Positions 29,573 to 41,522 of a stretch of 64,000 nucleotides of DNA are shown here, piece after piece. The stretch covers positions 291,001-355,000 of the forward strand of contig NZ_CP045420.1 of the NCBI RefSeq assembly GCF_009363795.1, given 5' to 3'. Source of the DNA: Palleronia sp. THAF1 (GTDB taxonomy: Bacteria > Pseudomonadota > Alphaproteobacteria > Rhodobacterales > Rhodobacteraceae). A model generated the notes under the pieces. That model worked only from the letters and a program-made list of their open reading frames with translations. It ran no database searches and was not told the origin of the DNA. Both the position numbers and the translations under genes were made by a program. Position 1 is the stretch's first letter. Each line of letters starts with the position of its first letter.

Positions 29573-30598
29573 ATGACCGACCCTGATCCCACCCTACGGG
29601 CTGAACCGCTGCCCGAAGACGACGGCCCCGCCCTGCGCCCGCAGACGCTGGATGCGTTCACCGGCCAGGCTGAGGCGCGGGCGAACCTCAAGGTGTTCAT
29701 CGAAAGTGCGAAGCTGCGCGGCAAGGCGATGGACCACGCGCTGTTCCACGGCCCGCCCGGCTTGGGAAAGACGACCCTTGCGCAGATCATGGCGCGGGAG
29801 TTGGGGGTGAACTTCCGCATGACCTCTGGCCCCGTCTTGGCCAAGGCGGGCGATCTGGCGGCGATCCTGACGAACCTGGAAGCCCGCGATGTGCTGTTCA
29901 TCGACGAAATCCATCGCCTGAACCCAGTGGTCGAAGAAGTGCTGTATCCCGCGCTGGAGGATTTCGAGCTGGACCTCGTGATCGGCGAGGGGCCTGCCGC
30001 GCGCACCGTGCGGATCGAATTGCAGCCCTTCACGCTTGTGGGCGCGACGACGCGGCTGGGCCTTCTGACGACACCCCTGCGCGACCGCTTCGGCATCCCG
30101 GTGCGCCTACAGTTCTACACGGTGGATGAGCTGAAGCAGATCGTCGCGCGCGGGGCGCGGCTGATGGGCGTGGACGCGGAAGAGGGCGGCACACGCGAGA
30201 TTGCGGCGCGGGCACGCGGTACGCCTCGGATAGCCGGGCGACTGTTGCGGCGCGTGGTGGATTTCGCGCTGGTCGAGGGCGACGGGCGTCTGACGAAGGA
30301 GATCGCCGATAGCGCTCTGACGCGTCTGGGCGTGGACCGGCTGGGATTGGATGGCGCGGACCGACGCTATCTATCGCTGATCGCCGAGCACTATCAGGGC
30401 GGTCCCGTGGGGATCGAAACGCTCTGTGCGGCGCTGTCTGAGTCGCGGGACGCGCTGGAAGACGTGATTGAGCCTTACCTTCTGCAAAAGGGCCTGATCC
30501 AGCGGACGCCGCGCGGGCGGATGCTTGCGCAAGGAGCCTGGACGCATCTTGGCATGGCCGCGCCGAAGCCTGACGGCGGGGATCTGTTCGGCGGTTGA
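29573..30598 (+). CDS. ruvB: Holliday junction branch-migration ATPase RuvB
   Basis: The 341-residue AAA+ motor has the P-loop GPPGLGKT (60-67), Walker B FIDEIHRL, sensor [18 protein letters not shown] and the C-terminal winged helix ([19 protein letters not shown]). It starts 4 bases after ruvA. A repeated 3'-end element follows the stop directly. Confidence 0.98.
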   Translation: MTDPDPTLRAEPLPEDDGPALRPQTLDAFTGQAEARANLKVFIESAKLRGKAMDHALFHGPPGLGKTTLAQIMARELGVNFRMTSGPVLAKAGDLAAILTNLEARDVLFIDEIHRLNPVVEEVLYPALEDFELDLVIGEGPAARTVRIELQPFTLVGATTRLGLLTTPLRDRFGIPVRLQFYTVDELKQIVARGARLMGVDAEEGGTREIAARARGTPRIAGRLLRRVVDFALVEGDGRLTKEIADSALTRLGVDRLGLDGADRRYLSLIAEHYQGGPVGIETLCAALSESRDALEDVIEPYLLQKGLIQRTPRGRMLAQGAWTHLGMAAPKPDGGDLFGG

Positions 30599-30652
30599 GG
30601 GGCTCTGCCCCGCGGCTGCGCCGCCCCCGAGGTATTTCGGGAACGATGAAGG
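30599..30652 (+). repeat. 3'-end repeat element, copy B (after ruvB)
   Basis: The base after the ruvB TGA starts two small hairpins, GGGGC-TCT-GCCCC (30599-30611) and GCGGC-TGC-GCCGC (30612-30624), followed by the conserved tail CCCCGAGGTATTTCGGG plus AACGATGAAG. The same hairpins and tail occur after scoB and a shorter form after carB. Confidence 0.75.
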
Positions 30653-30690
30653 GGTGGAATTGGCGCACTTGGTCAGGTTAATCCGATGTC

Positions 30691-31317
30691 ATGGATGTGA
30701 CCGAGATCGAACCACTCTTCACTCGCACCAGTGGCGAATATGTCTTCGCCCGCTGGGGCCGCGCCATCGCGCCCGTTGTCTTCGGCGTGGACGACGCGAC
30801 GCTTGGTATCGTGAAGGGCGCGATAGAGGCGGTGTGCCAGTTGGCCGGTCACGACATGGGCGACATGGACGGCGAGTTGGGCGTCAACTTCATGGTCTTC
30901 TTCCTGCGCGAATGGGACGAATTGCGCCATGTGCCGGACCTCGACCGTCTGATCGAAGGGCTGACCCCGTTGCTGGAGCGGCTGGAGGCGGTGGAGGCCA
31001 ACCAATACCGCGTGTTCCGCTTCGACGAGGCAGGTGCGATCAAGGCGGCGTTCATCTTCGTGCGAATGGACGCAGAGATGTCGAAGGTGCCCGCCGAAAC
31101 CGTGGCGCTCTCTCAGGTCGTGCAGACGATCCTGCTGTGGTCCGACACTGCCTTCACCGACCGCTCGGCACTGGCCCAGACGCCGGACGGCACCGTCGTT
31201 CTGCGCCCGGATATCGGCGCGCTGATCCGCGCGGCCTATGATCCCGTGATGCCGGTTGCGGCGAATGACCCTGCGCACGCATTGCGGCTGGCGGCGCGTG
31301 TGGGGCAGGCACAGTGA
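30691..31317 (+). CDS. unrecognised protein between ruvB and ybgC
   Basis: A 208-residue soluble protein starting MDVTEIEPLFTRTSGEYVFARWGRAIAPVVFGVDDATLGIVKGAIEAV; the segment HDMGDMDGELGVNFMVFFLREWDEL and the later VVQTILLWSDTAF look well conserved in character, but I know no named family. Composition and codon use are like its neighbours. Its stop overlaps the ybgC GTG, so it is probably read with the Tol-Pal operon; ATG at 30691 lacks a strong ribosome binding site (GTCAGG at 30673 is 12 bases away). Confidence 0.75.
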   Translation: MDVTEIEPLFTRTSGEYVFARWGRAIAPVVFGVDDATLGIVKGAIEAVCQLAGHDMGDMDGELGVNFMVFFLREWDELRHVPDLDRLIEGLTPLLERLEAVEANQYRVFRFDEAGAIKAAFIFVRMDAEMSKVPAETVALSQVVQTILLWSDTAFTDRSALAQTPDGTVVLRPDIGALIRAAYDPVMPVAANDPAHALRLAARVGQAQ

Positions 31318-31700
31318 GCCACATCTTCCCCGTGACCGTCAATTACGAGGATACCGATATGGGCGGGATCGTCTATCACGCGAATTACCTGAAATTCATC
31401 GAACGGGCGCGGTCGGCCTGGGTGCGGGGGCTTGGTGTGGACCAGAACGCGCTACGCGACAGGGGGACGGTCTTTGCGGTCAGGCGCATCGTTGCCGACT
31501 TCATCGCGCCCGCTCGGCTGGATGATGCGCTGGAGGTGACGACCGAGGTGCAAACCTGCACCGGCGTCCGCATCGTTTTGGATCAGACCGTGCGGCACGG
31601 CGAAACGGTGCTCTTCCGGGCCGAGGTGGAGATGGTCGCCATCGACCACACTACCGGCGCGGTGCAGCGTTTGCCGAGGGCCTTGCGCGCCGCGATCTAG
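31314..31700 (+). CDS. ybgC: Tol-Pal system-associated acyl-CoA thioesterase
   Basis: A 128-residue hotdog-fold thioesterase: VNYEDTDMGGIVYHANYLKFIERAR contains the catalytic Asp and the YbgC signature. It hydrolyses acyl-CoAs and is encoded at the head of tol-pal operons. The GTG start overlaps the preceding stop (GTGA). A 142-base gap that may hold a tolQ promoter follows. Confidence 0.95.
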   Translation: MSHIFPVTVNYEDTDMGGIVYHANYLKFIERARSAWVRGLGVDQNALRDRGTVFAVRRIVADFIAPARLDDALEVTTEVQTCTGVRIVLDQTVRHGETVLFRAEVEMVAIDHTTGAVQRLPRALRAAI

Positions 31701-31842
31701 GCGAAACCCCGCCGAATTGCGCTCAGACCGCGGTGACCTCACCCATTCGTGCGCTTTATGTGGCTTTTGTGCGCACCTTGCGGTAGGTAAGGGCCAACGA
31801 GGTCGGAAATCGGCCCGCGACGGCAGTAAAAGAGCAGATACC

Positions 31843-32538
<696 letters not shown>

Positions 32539-32541
32539 GCC

Positions 32542-33012
32542 ATGGGTGCGGGTGTCATCGGTAAGCAGGGCGGCGGACGCAGGCGTGGACGTCGCGGTCG
32601 CGTCCGGCCCATGTCGGAAATCAACGTCACGCCGTTCGTGGATGTGATGCTGGTGCTGCTCATCATCTTCATGGTCTCTGCGCCGATGCTGACGGTGGGC
32701 GTTCCGATCGAACTGCCCGAAACCTCGGCAGAGGCTCTGCCGACCGAGCAGGAAGCGCCCCTGTCGATCACGCTGACCGCCGATGGGCAGGTGTTGCTGA
32801 TGGATAACGAGACCGAAAGCGACGATCTGATCGCGCAGCTGCGCGCCATCGCCGCCGAACGCGAAAGCCGCAAGGTCTTCCTGCGCGCGGACGGCACGAT
32901 CCCCTATGCCCGCGTGGCAGAGGTGATGGGCGCGCTGAACTCGGGCGGCTTCAACGAGATCGGTCTTGTGACCGATGCGGGCGGTCCGCGTCTTGATGGA
33001 ACCGACAGGTAG
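32542..33012 (+). CDS. tolR: Tol-Pal system protein TolR
   Basis: The 156-residue protein has one N-terminal helix carrying the proton-accepting Asp in INVTPFVDVMLVLLIIFMV, followed by a periplasmic domain (PLSITLTADGQVLL, DGTIPYARVAEVMGALN). The basic N-terminus (RRRGRRGRVRP) is cytoplasmic. It starts 3 bases after tolQ. Confidence 0.96.
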   Translation: MGAGVIGKQGGGRRRGRRGRVRPMSEINVTPFVDVMLVLLIIFMVSAPMLTVGVPIELPETSAEALPTEQEAPLSITLTADGQVLLMDNETESDDLIAQLRAIAAERESRKVFLRADGTIPYARVAEVMGALNSGGFNEIGLVTDAGGPRLDGTDR

Positions 33013-33030
33013 GGATGTGGCCTCGGGCGC

Positions 33031-34233
33031 ATGGATACGCCGCTCATCATATCCGGGATCGCGCATGTCGCGCTTCTTTTGTTCCTGCTGTTCGGCGGGT
33101 TGTTCCGCACGTCTGAACCCCCGCCCGTCGAGACCACGCAGGTCACGGTGATGAGCGAGGAAGAGTTCGCGGCGCTGACGCGACCCGAGACCGGAGAGGT
33201 CACGCCGCCGCCGATGATCGAAAGCGAGACGCCGTCCGCTGCCGTTGATCCGGATGCGCCGGAGGACATGGAGCCTGCCGAAGAGCCGCGCGTGGTGGAG
33301 CCAGAGCCCGTGCCGGAGCCTACCCCTGCGCCCGAACCTGAACCTGTGACTGAGCCGACCCTTGAACCGGAACCCGCCCCGTTGCCGGAACCGCAGCCTG
33401 AGCCGGAGCCCGAACCCGAGCCGACGCCGACCGAAGAGCTTCAACCCCTGCCAGCGCCCGTTCCGGAACCGCCAAGTGAAACGCCAGCGCCGCGGCCAGC
33501 GCCGCGCGTGGCACCCGAAGCGACACCGGAGCCGCCTGTAGAGGCAGAGCCTGCCGAGGCACCGGAACCCGCCGTCGAGCCAGAGCCTTTGCCCGAGCCG
33601 GAACCCGAGGTCGTGGAAGACGCGCCCGCCGCGCCGGAAGAGGCGACGACCGAGATCGTGACAGAGGCAGAGACGCCTGCGTCCGCGCCTGAAACGTCAT
33701 CTCGTCCGCGCAGCCGTCCCGAACGGCTTGCGCAGGCGGAGCCAGAGCCAACGCCCGAGCCGACCCCAGAGCCAACGCCCGCGCCGCAAACCGAAGGCAC
33801 CACCAGTGCTGCGTCGTCGGACAATGTGCAGGATGCGGTGAACGACACCATCGCCGGGTTGCAGGAGTTGGTCGAGCAGGGCGCCATTCAAGGTGCGCCC
33901 GCCGGACCGCCGCTGACGCAGGGCGAGACGGAAGCGTTTCGTCTGCAGGTGCGCCGGTGCTGGAACGTCGATGTCGGGTCGGAAGCGGCCAGTGTCGTCG
34001 TGGCGATCCGCTTCAACATGACGCCTGACAACCGGGTGGACGCGGGTTCGATCACGCAGATTTCGGCGCAGGGCGGATCGGATGCCGCGCAGCGTGCGGC
34101 GTTCGAATCGGGACGACGTGCCATCCTGCGTTGTCAGGATCAGGACGGCGGCTACCAGCTGCCGGTCGAGAAATACGCCCAGTGGCAGCAGGTTGTCGTC
34201 ACGTTCAATCCCGCTGAGATGCGGATCAGGTAA
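33031..34233 (+). CDS. tolA: cell envelope integrity protein TolA
   Basis: A 400-residue protein: one N-terminal transmembrane helix ([18 protein letters not shown], with the SxxxH motif that contacts TolQR), a long Pro/Glu-rich periplasmic arm (about 55-260, many EPEP repeats instead of the enterobacterial Lys/Ala helix), and a C-terminal TonB/TolA domain ([19 protein letters not shown] ... [13 protein letters not shown]) with two cysteines. The arm spans the periplasm to reach Pal and TolB. Confidence 0.93.
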   Translation: MDTPLIISGIAHVALLLFLLFGGLFRTSEPPPVETTQVTVMSEEEFAALTRPETGEVTPPPMIESETPSAAVDPDAPEDMEPAEEPRVVEPEPVPEPTPAPEPEPVTEPTLEPEPAPLPEPQPEPEPEPEPTPTEELQPLPAPVPEPPSETPAPRPAPRVAPEATPEPPVEAEPAEAPEPAVEPEPLPEPEPEVVEDAPAAPEEATTEIVTEAETPASAPETSSRPRSRPERLAQAEPEPTPEPTPEPTPAPQTEGTTSAASSDNVQDAVNDTIAGLQELVEQGAIQGAPAGPPLTQGETEAFRLQVRRCWNVDVGSEAASVVVAIRFNMTPDNRVDAGSITQISAQGGSDAAQRAAFESGRRAILRCQDQDGGYQLPVEKYAQWQQVVVTFNPAEMRIR

Positions 34234-34282
34234 GGAACAGCCCATGACACCGGGGATCGAATTGAAAACGAAGGGACTTGGG

Positions 34283-35602
34283 ATGCGCATCACGCAACTT
34301 CTGGCAGCGATCTGTCTGGCGGCCATGCCGCTTTCGGCAGCGGCGCAAGACGGCCCCCTGCGGATCGAGATCACCGAGGGCGTGATCGAGCCGGTGCCCT
34401 TCGCGCTGCCGACGCTGATAGCCGAATCCCCTGCCGCGCAAGATTGGGCGGGCCGGATCACTCAGGTCATCGCAGACGATCTGACGGGTACGGGCCTTTT
34501 CCGCCGTATCGGACAAGAGGCGTTCGTGGCGCAGGTCACCGAGTTCACGCCCTCGGTCAACTACGCCAACTGGAAGGCGATCAATGCACAGGCGCTGATC
34601 ACCGGAGCAGTCTCGGCGGATGGCGCGGGCAACCTGACCGTCAAGTTCCGCCTCTTCGACGTGTTCTCCGACGCGCCGCTGGGCGAGGGGCTGCAATTGC
34701 AAGGCACCGAACAAAGCTGGCGGCGGCTGGCGCACAAAGTTGCGGACGCCGTTTACTCCCGTGTCACGGGAGAGAGCGGCTATTTCGACAGTCGCGTCGT
34801 TTTCGTGTCCGAGCAGGGGCCGAAGAACGACCGGCAGAAGCGCTTGGCCGTCATGGATTACGACGGAGCGAACGTTCAGTACCTGACGGACTCGTCGTCA
34901 CTGGTACTGGCGCCGCGCTTCTCGCCGAACGGTGGTCGGGTGCTGTACACCAGCTACGCCAGCGGCTTCCCGCAGATCTACCAGATGGATGTGTCGTCGG
35001 TCAGCCAGGTGCCGCTGCAGGTGCCAGCCGAGTCGATGACCTTCGCGCCGCGCTATGCGCCCGATGGCAACTCGGTGGTCTTTTCTGCCGCGATCAACGG
35101 CAACACCGACATCTACCGCGTCCAGCCGGGCGGTGCGCCGCAGCAGCTGACCAACGCGCCGTCGATCGAGACCGCGCCAAGCTACAGCCCCGACGGCAGC
35201 CAGATCGTATTTGAGAGTGACCGTTCCGGCACGCCGCAGCTATACGTGATGCCTGCCGGTGGCGGAGAGCCGCGCCGCATCAGTTTCGGCGCAGGCCGCT
35301 ACGGCACGCCGGTCTGGTCCCCGCGCGGCGACTTGATCGCCTTCACCAAGCAGAACGCGGGCCGCTTCCACATCGGCGTGATGCGCACGGATGGCAGCGA
35401 AGAACGGCTGCTTACGGCATCCTTCCTGGACGAAGGCCCCACGTGGGCACCGAACGGGCGCGTCATCATGTTCACCCGCGAAAGCGCGGGGGCCAGTGGT
35501 GAGCCTGCGTTGTATTCGGTCGACGTATCGGGCCGGAACCTGAAGCGTATTCCAACACCGCAAGCGGCGTCCGACCCGGCGTGGTCGCCGCTCTTGCCAT
35601 AG
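34283..35602 (+). CDS. tolB: Tol-Pal system beta-propeller protein TolB
   Basis: The 439-residue periplasmic protein has a signal peptide ([22 protein letters not shown]), an N-terminal alpha/beta domain binding TolA (about 25-165) and a six-bladed propeller with repeated [32 protein letters not shown] and [15 protein letters not shown] units. ATG 34283 has AAGGGA 8 bases upstream; ATG 34244 with AAGGA is an equally possible start and would add 13 residues before the signal. Confidence 0.96.
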   Translation: MRITQLLAAICLAAMPLSAAAQDGPLRIEITEGVIEPVPFALPTLIAESPAAQDWAGRITQVIADDLTGTGLFRRIGQEAFVAQVTEFTPSVNYANWKAINAQALITGAVSADGAGNLTVKFRLFDVFSDAPLGEGLQLQGTEQSWRRLAHKVADAVYSRVTGESGYFDSRVVFVSEQGPKNDRQKRLAVMDYDGANVQYLTDSSSLVLAPRFSPNGGRVLYTSYASGFPQIYQMDVSSVSQVPLQVPAESMTFAPRYAPDGNSVVFSAAINGNTDIYRVQPGGAPQQLTNAPSIETAPSYSPDGSQIVFESDRSGTPQLYVMPAGGGEPRRISFGAGRYGTPVWSPRGDLIAFTKQNAGRFHIGVMRTDGSEERLLTASFLDEGPTWAPNGRVIMFTRESAGASGEPALYSVDVSGRNLKRIPTPQAASDPAWSPLLP

Positions 35603-35663
35603 TGATTCACTCCGGTCCGGCATGATGCTAGACAGGGCCAACAGATTTAAGGAGAGCGCCAAG

Positions 35664-36206
35664 ATGCGTATCGCAACGAAGACTTTGATGGTGCTGGGCG
35701 TGCTCGCTCTTGGTGCCTGTTCCAACCCCGACCGCTTCGGCGCGGGCGGGCCGATGGACGCCATGGGCAATGGCGCTGGCATGAATGGTGGTCTGGGCAC
35801 GACCGCAGGCGTCACGCAAGGCGCGCTCGATCCATCCTCTCCGGCGTATTTCAGCGAAACGGTCGGTGACCGCGTGCTGTTCGCGGTGGATCAGTCCACG
35901 CTGAACGATGCCGGGCGTCAGGCGCTGTCGGCGCAAGCGCAGTGGCTGAATTCCAACCCCAGCTATACCGCCATCGTCGAGGGTCACGCCGATGAGCAGG
36001 GCACGCGGGAATATAACCTGGCGCTCGGCGCGCGTCGTGCGGCATCGGCCCGTGACTTCCTTGTCAGCCAAGGCGTGTCCGCTGCGCGTCTGCGCACCGT
36101 CACCTACGGCAAGGAGCGCCCGATCGAGGTGTGCTCGACCGAGGCCTGCTATGCCCAGAACCGCCGGGCCGTGACCGTGATCGCCGCCGGCGCGGCGACG
36201 AGCTGA
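35664..36206 (+). CDS. pal: peptidoglycan-associated lipoprotein Pal
   Basis: A 180-residue outer membrane lipoprotein: lipobox LGA-Cys19, a Gly/Met/Asn-rich linker, then an OmpA-like domain (VLFAVDQSTLNDAGRQAL ... YTAIVEGHADEQGTREYNLALGARRA) that binds peptidoglycan. TAAGGAG is 10 bases before the ATG. It anchors the Tol complex. Confidence 0.97.
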   Translation: MRIATKTLMVLGVLALGACSNPDRFGAGGPMDAMGNGAGMNGGLGTTAGVTQGALDPSSPAYFSETVGDRVLFAVDQSTLNDAGRQALSAQAQWLNSNPSYTAIVEGHADEQGTREYNLALGARRAASARDFLVSQGVSAARLRTVTYGKERPIEVCSTEACYAQNRRAVTVIAAGAATS

Positions 36207-36210
36207 TCCC

Positions 36211-37020
36211 ATGATCCGACGCGCATTCCTGATCGCGGCGCTTCTGTGCCCCGGCGTTGCCGGGGCGCAGGATGCCCAGACCCTTGCCGACATCACGCAA
36301 GAGATCGCGGTTCTCAACACCGAGCTGCAGAACCTGCAACGCGAGCTGTCCACCACGGGTGGCCCATCCGTGAACATCCAAGGCACCGGCGCGCTGGAGC
36401 GGATCGACGCCATGGAGGCAGAGTTGCGCCGCCTGACAGGCGCGACCGAAGAGCTGCAAAACCGCATCAACAGCGTCGTCTCCGACGGCACCAACCGGCT
36501 GGGCGACCTTCGCTTCCGGGTGTGCGAGATCGAGCCGGGCTGCGACTTCGGCGATCTGGGCGAGACGCCGCCGCTGGGCGGGACAGCCACGCCGCCGCCC
36601 GCCCGACCCGCGCCGGTCACGGACGGCGCGTCGATGGCGATTGGGGAACAGGAAGACTTCGACCGGGCGAAGGAGGCCCTCGACTCCGGTAGCTTTCGCA
36701 GCGCCGCTGACCTCTTTGACACCTTTACCACGACCTACACGGGCGGACCGCTGACGGGGGAAGCGCATTTCCTGCGCGGTCAGGCGTTGGCGGAATTGGG
36801 CGAAGACGCAGGTGCCGCACGTGCCTACTTGAACGCCTTTTCCGGCCAACCCGAAGGACCGCGCGCCGCCGATGCGTTGCTGCAACTGGGCCTGACGCTG
36901 GATACGCTGGGCCAGACTGCCGATGCCTGCGCCACGCTAGGCGAGGTTCCGGGACGCTTCCCCGGCACGTCCCAAGCGCTAGAGGCGCAGACCGCGCGGA
37001 CGACCCTGTCCTGCCAGTGA
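36211..37020 (+). CDS. cpoB: cell division coordinator CpoB (YbgF)
   Basis: The 269-residue periplasmic protein has a signal peptide (ending VAGAQ), an N-terminal coiled coil (DITQEIAVLNTELQNLQRELS and MEAELRRLTGATEELQNRINSVV), a Pro-rich linker and a TPR domain (FDRAKEALDSGSFRSAADLFDTF; LTGEAHFLRGQALAELG). It links Tol-Pal with peptidoglycan synthesis at division. Its stop overlaps the tilS GTG. Confidence 0.94.
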   Translation: MIRRAFLIAALLCPGVAGAQDAQTLADITQEIAVLNTELQNLQRELSTTGGPSVNIQGTGALERIDAMEAELRRLTGATEELQNRINSVVSDGTNRLGDLRFRVCEIEPGCDFGDLGETPPLGGTATPPPARPAPVTDGASMAIGEQEDFDRAKEALDSGSFRSAADLFDTFTTTYTGGPLTGEAHFLRGQALAELGEDAGAARAYLNAFSGQPEGPRAADALLQLGLTLDTLGQTADACATLGEVPGRFPGTSQALEAQTARTTLSCQ

Positions 37021-38216
37021 CCGAGACGGCGCTACTCGACGCGATGCGCACCGCTCTGCACGACGCCCGGCCCCAGCGGCTGGGCGTTGCCGTGTCTGGG
37101 GGCGGGGACAGCATGGCGGCGCTCGATCTGGCGCACCGCGTCGTCGGCAACGTGCAGGCGGTGACGGTCGATCACGGATTGCGGCCCGAAGCGGCGGCGG
37201 AGGCTGCGGGGGTCGGGGCCTTCTGCGCGGAACGCGGGATCGCGCACCAGACGCTGCGCTGGGGCTGGGACTGGGTCGGTAATGTCTCTGCGCGCGCGCG
37301 TGATGCCCGGTTCTCAATGATCGGGGAGTGGGCCGTACGGCAAGGAGTCGATTCGGTGATCCTTGGCCACACGCAGGACGATCTGGCCGAGACATTCCTG
37401 ATGCGCCTGTCTCGCGGGTCTGGGGTCGACGGTCTATCCGCAATGGACGCCCAGTTTCGGCGCGACGGCGTGACATGGCTGCGCCCGCTTTTGGGCATAT
37501 CACGAGAGTCGTGCCGCGATTACCTTCGCGCGCAGGGGATCGGCTGGGTCGATGACCCAACCAATGAAGATGCCACATACCTGCGCGCCCGCACCCGCGC
37601 TGCCTTGTCTGATCTGGGAATCAACGCGACGACGCTGGCCGACACCGCTCATCGGCTGGCAGAGGTCCGTCAGGCGCTCAACTGGCAATTGCGAGCATTT
37701 GTCCGCGAAAATGTAAGGCAGGATCGCGGAGATTTGCTGATCTCCGGATACCGAGATTTGCCGACCGAGATCACCCGCCGCCTCTTCTCCTACGCCCTGC
37801 GCTGGGTCGGGGGCGGGCATTACACCCCGCGCCATGACCACATCCTGCGCGCTACGGAGGCAACCAGTAAACGCACCCTGTCCGGTTGCGTTTTGCTACC
37901 CGAGCAAGACGGCTTGCGGATCGCCCGCGAATTGCAACGCGTGCACGAAACTGCTGTTTCAGCGACAGAAATCTGGGACGGACGCTGGCACCTGTCCGGG
38001 CCTGACGCAGCGCATCTGACCATTCGCGCCTTGGGCGACGCGATCACGCAGACACCGTGGCGGGAAACGGGCCTACCGCTTGTCTCTCTCATCGCCTCTC
38101 CCGCAATCTGGGACGGCGACTCTCTGATCGCGGCACCGATTGCCGGCCTACCGAACGGTTGGACAGCGACCGCAGACGCACGCGGCAATTTCGCCGACTT
38201 CTGCGGGAGTGATTGA
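37017..38216 (+). CDS. tilS: tRNA(Ile)-lysidine synthetase TilS
   Basis: A 399-residue PP-loop ATPase that converts C34 of tRNA-Ile(CAU) to lysidine, needed to read AUA codons. PP-loop SGGGDS at 27-32, GHTQDDLAETFLMRLSRGSG and PLLGISRESCRDYLRAQGIGWVDDPTNED follow, as in the family. GTG start overlapping the cpoB stop (GTGA). It usually sits beside ftsH, as here. Confidence 0.96.
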   Translation: MTETALLDAMRTALHDARPQRLGVAVSGGGDSMAALDLAHRVVGNVQAVTVDHGLRPEAAAEAAGVGAFCAERGIAHQTLRWGWDWVGNVSARARDARFSMIGEWAVRQGVDSVILGHTQDDLAETFLMRLSRGSGVDGLSAMDAQFRRDGVTWLRPLLGISRESCRDYLRAQGIGWVDDPTNEDATYLRARTRAALSDLGINATTLADTAHRLAEVRQALNWQLRAFVRENVRQDRGDLLISGYRDLPTEITRRLFSYALRWVGGGHYTPRHDHILRATEATSKRTLSGCVLLPEQDGLRIARELQRVHETAVSATEIWDGRWHLSGPDAAHLTIRALGDAITQTPWRETGLPLVSLIASPAIWDGDSLIAAPIAGLPNGWTATADARGNFADFCGSD

Positions 38217-38294
38217 ACTGCCCTGCCCAATGGTTATCTATGGCTCCAATCGGGCGCTCCCACGCGTCCGCAATTCCCCATGGGAGGCTGTTTC

Positions 38295-40205
<1,911 letters not shown>

Positions 40206-40224
40206 CCTGCTTGAAAGCCATTGC

Positions 40225-40260
40225 AAAGGGCCGTCGCATGGAAGTGCGGCGGCCCTTTTG
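40225..40260 (+). terminator. intrinsic terminator of ftsH
   Basis: AAGGGCCGTCGCA pairs with TGCGGCGGCCCTT (one T-G wobble) around TGGAAG and continues into TTTTG. It lies about 20 bases after the ftsH stop. Confidence 0.85.
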
Positions 40261-40298
40261 CCGTTGACGGGCAGGCCGCCGTCGCGTGATCTTTCGAC

Positions 40299-40886
40299 AT
40301 GCCTGCATTGATCCCCACCGACCACACCGCCACCGTCCTCTGGCTTGGCCGCGTGCCACACCGAGACCGGACAGAGATTGATGGTGAAGCCGTGGCATCG
40401 CTCGATCTGGGCTTCGGCGGAGCGGTCCATGAGGTTCACGCTGGGCTGACACGCCCGTCGTGCAGTCGTGTGACGTCCCAGCATCCCAAGGGGACCGCGA
40501 TCGCGAATGTGCGGCAGCTGTCCATCGTCTCACGCGAAGAGATGGACCAGATCGCCGCAGAGATGGGGGTGGAAGCGCTGGATCCTGCGTGGCTTGGAGC
40601 GTCGGTGGTAGTTCAGGGCATTCAAGACTTCAGCCACGTGCCACCCTCGTCGCGGCTACAGGGGCCGGACGGGGTGACGCTGGTCATCGATATGCAAAAC
40701 CGGCCCTGCCACCTGCCTGCTGCCACGATCCAAGAAGCGGTCGGAGACGTGGGAAAGGCCTTCAAATCAGCCGCCAAGGGGCGTCGTGGTGTCACGGCGT
40801 GGGTGGAGCGGCCCGGCCGGATCGGCCTGAACGACACGGTCCGACTGCATATTCCGGATCAGCGCGCTTGGGATCCGACACGTTAA
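40299..40886 (+). CDS. MOSC domain-containing protein
   Basis: The 195-residue protein resembles MOSC (molybdenum cofactor sulfurase C-terminal) domains: NVRQLSIVSREEMDQIAAEMGVEALDPAWLGASVVVQGI with the LG-ANVVV-like strand, and RPGRIGLNDTVRLHIPDQRAW at the end. The cysteine in NRPCHLPAATI is placed like the conserved MOSC cysteine thought to carry sulfur or bind the cofactor. Substrate unknown. No molybdenum genes are nearby. Confidence 0.88.
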   Translation: MPALIPTDHTATVLWLGRVPHRDRTEIDGEAVASLDLGFGGAVHEVHAGLTRPSCSRVTSQHPKGTAIANVRQLSIVSREEMDQIAAEMGVEALDPAWLGASVVVQGIQDFSHVPPSSRLQGPDGVTLVIDMQNRPCHLPAATIQEAVGDVGKAFKSAAKGRRGVTAWVERPGRIGLNDTVRLHIPDQRAWDPTR

Positions 40887-40952
40887 CACTTTCGTGAGGG
40901 AACTGCGCGAGGCTTCGCCGAGTTACATACTCGAACACAGCGGAGACTTGAC

Positions 40953-41027
40953 ATGTCCAGCATTATCCTTGCTATCCACGCCGGCCTCGCAACGGGCATC
41001 TCGCTTGCTGCTTGGGCGCTGATCTGA
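40953..41027 (+). CDS. 24-residue hydrophobic small protein
   Basis: The frame begins MSSIILAIHAGLATG and ends ISLAAWALI: a single uncharged transmembrane-like helix with Gly-rich spacing. CGGAGA is 7 bases before the ATG and an intrinsic terminator follows 41 bases after the stop, so it has the parts of a complete small transcription unit. A small hairpin (CGAGT/ACTCG, 40919-40933) lies in its leader. Function unknown; too short for automatic gene calling. Confidence 0.55.
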   Translation: MSSIILAIHAGLATGISLAAWALI

Positions 41028-41067
41028 AGATAAATACCGACGATTTTTCCCTCTCGTCGGATCACAA

Positions 41068-41103
41068 ACGCCGCGCCGGTCCTCCCACCGGGGCGGCGTT
41101 TTT
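41068..41103 (+). terminator. intrinsic terminator after the 24-residue gene
   Basis: ACGCCGCGCCGGT pairs with ACCGGGGCGGCGT (one G-G mismatch) around CCTCCC, then TTTTT. The strong T tract shows transcription is read from the plus strand here. Confidence 0.88.
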
Positions 41104-41120
41104 GACTCCCAAGCCCAGTG

Positions 41121-41522
41121 TCAGACGGGAACCATCGTTCCCTGTAATAACGCGATTTCGATTTCGGTTCCGTCACTTACAGTGTGAACTGAGGCTTGGA
41201 CCACAACGATCCGCCGCCCCGGCTTGATGACGCGACCACGCGCGATCAAGCGTTCTCCCGCGCAGGGACGCAGGAGATTGATCTTCATTTCTGCCGTCAG
41301 AACTTCCGCATCCTCACCCATCATCGTCAGTGCCGCATAGCCCGCCGCCGAATCGCCTATGGCGAAGGTCAGCGCGGCGTGGCCGTAGCCGTGCTGTTGC
41401 AACGAACCGGGCAATATCGGCGCGTCGATCCGGGCGGTGCCGTCGCCAAGCTCTACCAGTTCCGCGCCCAGCGTCGTCATCATGGACTGACGCGCAAAGC
41501 TGTCGCGGATGCGGTCGCTCAC
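41121..41522 (-). CDS. PaaI-family thioesterase
   Basis: The 133-residue hotdog-fold protein has LPGSLQQHGYGHAALTFAIGDSAAGYAALTM (the HG-x-x-x motif region of PaaI/YdiI-type thioesterases, with His and Gly at the active site) and a second strand-rich half INLLRPCAGERLIARGRVIKPGRRIVVVQASV. Acyl-CoA substrate unknown. The GTG start overlaps the stop of the PdeM-like gene (GTGA), so the two are cotranslated. Confidence 0.9.
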   Translation of the reverse strand: MSDRIRDSFARQSMMTTLGAELVELGDGTARIDAPILPGSLQQHGYGHAALTFAIGDSAAGYAALTMMGEDAEVLTAEMKINLLRPCAGERLIARGRVIKPGRRIVVVQASVHTVSDGTEIEIALLQGTMVPV

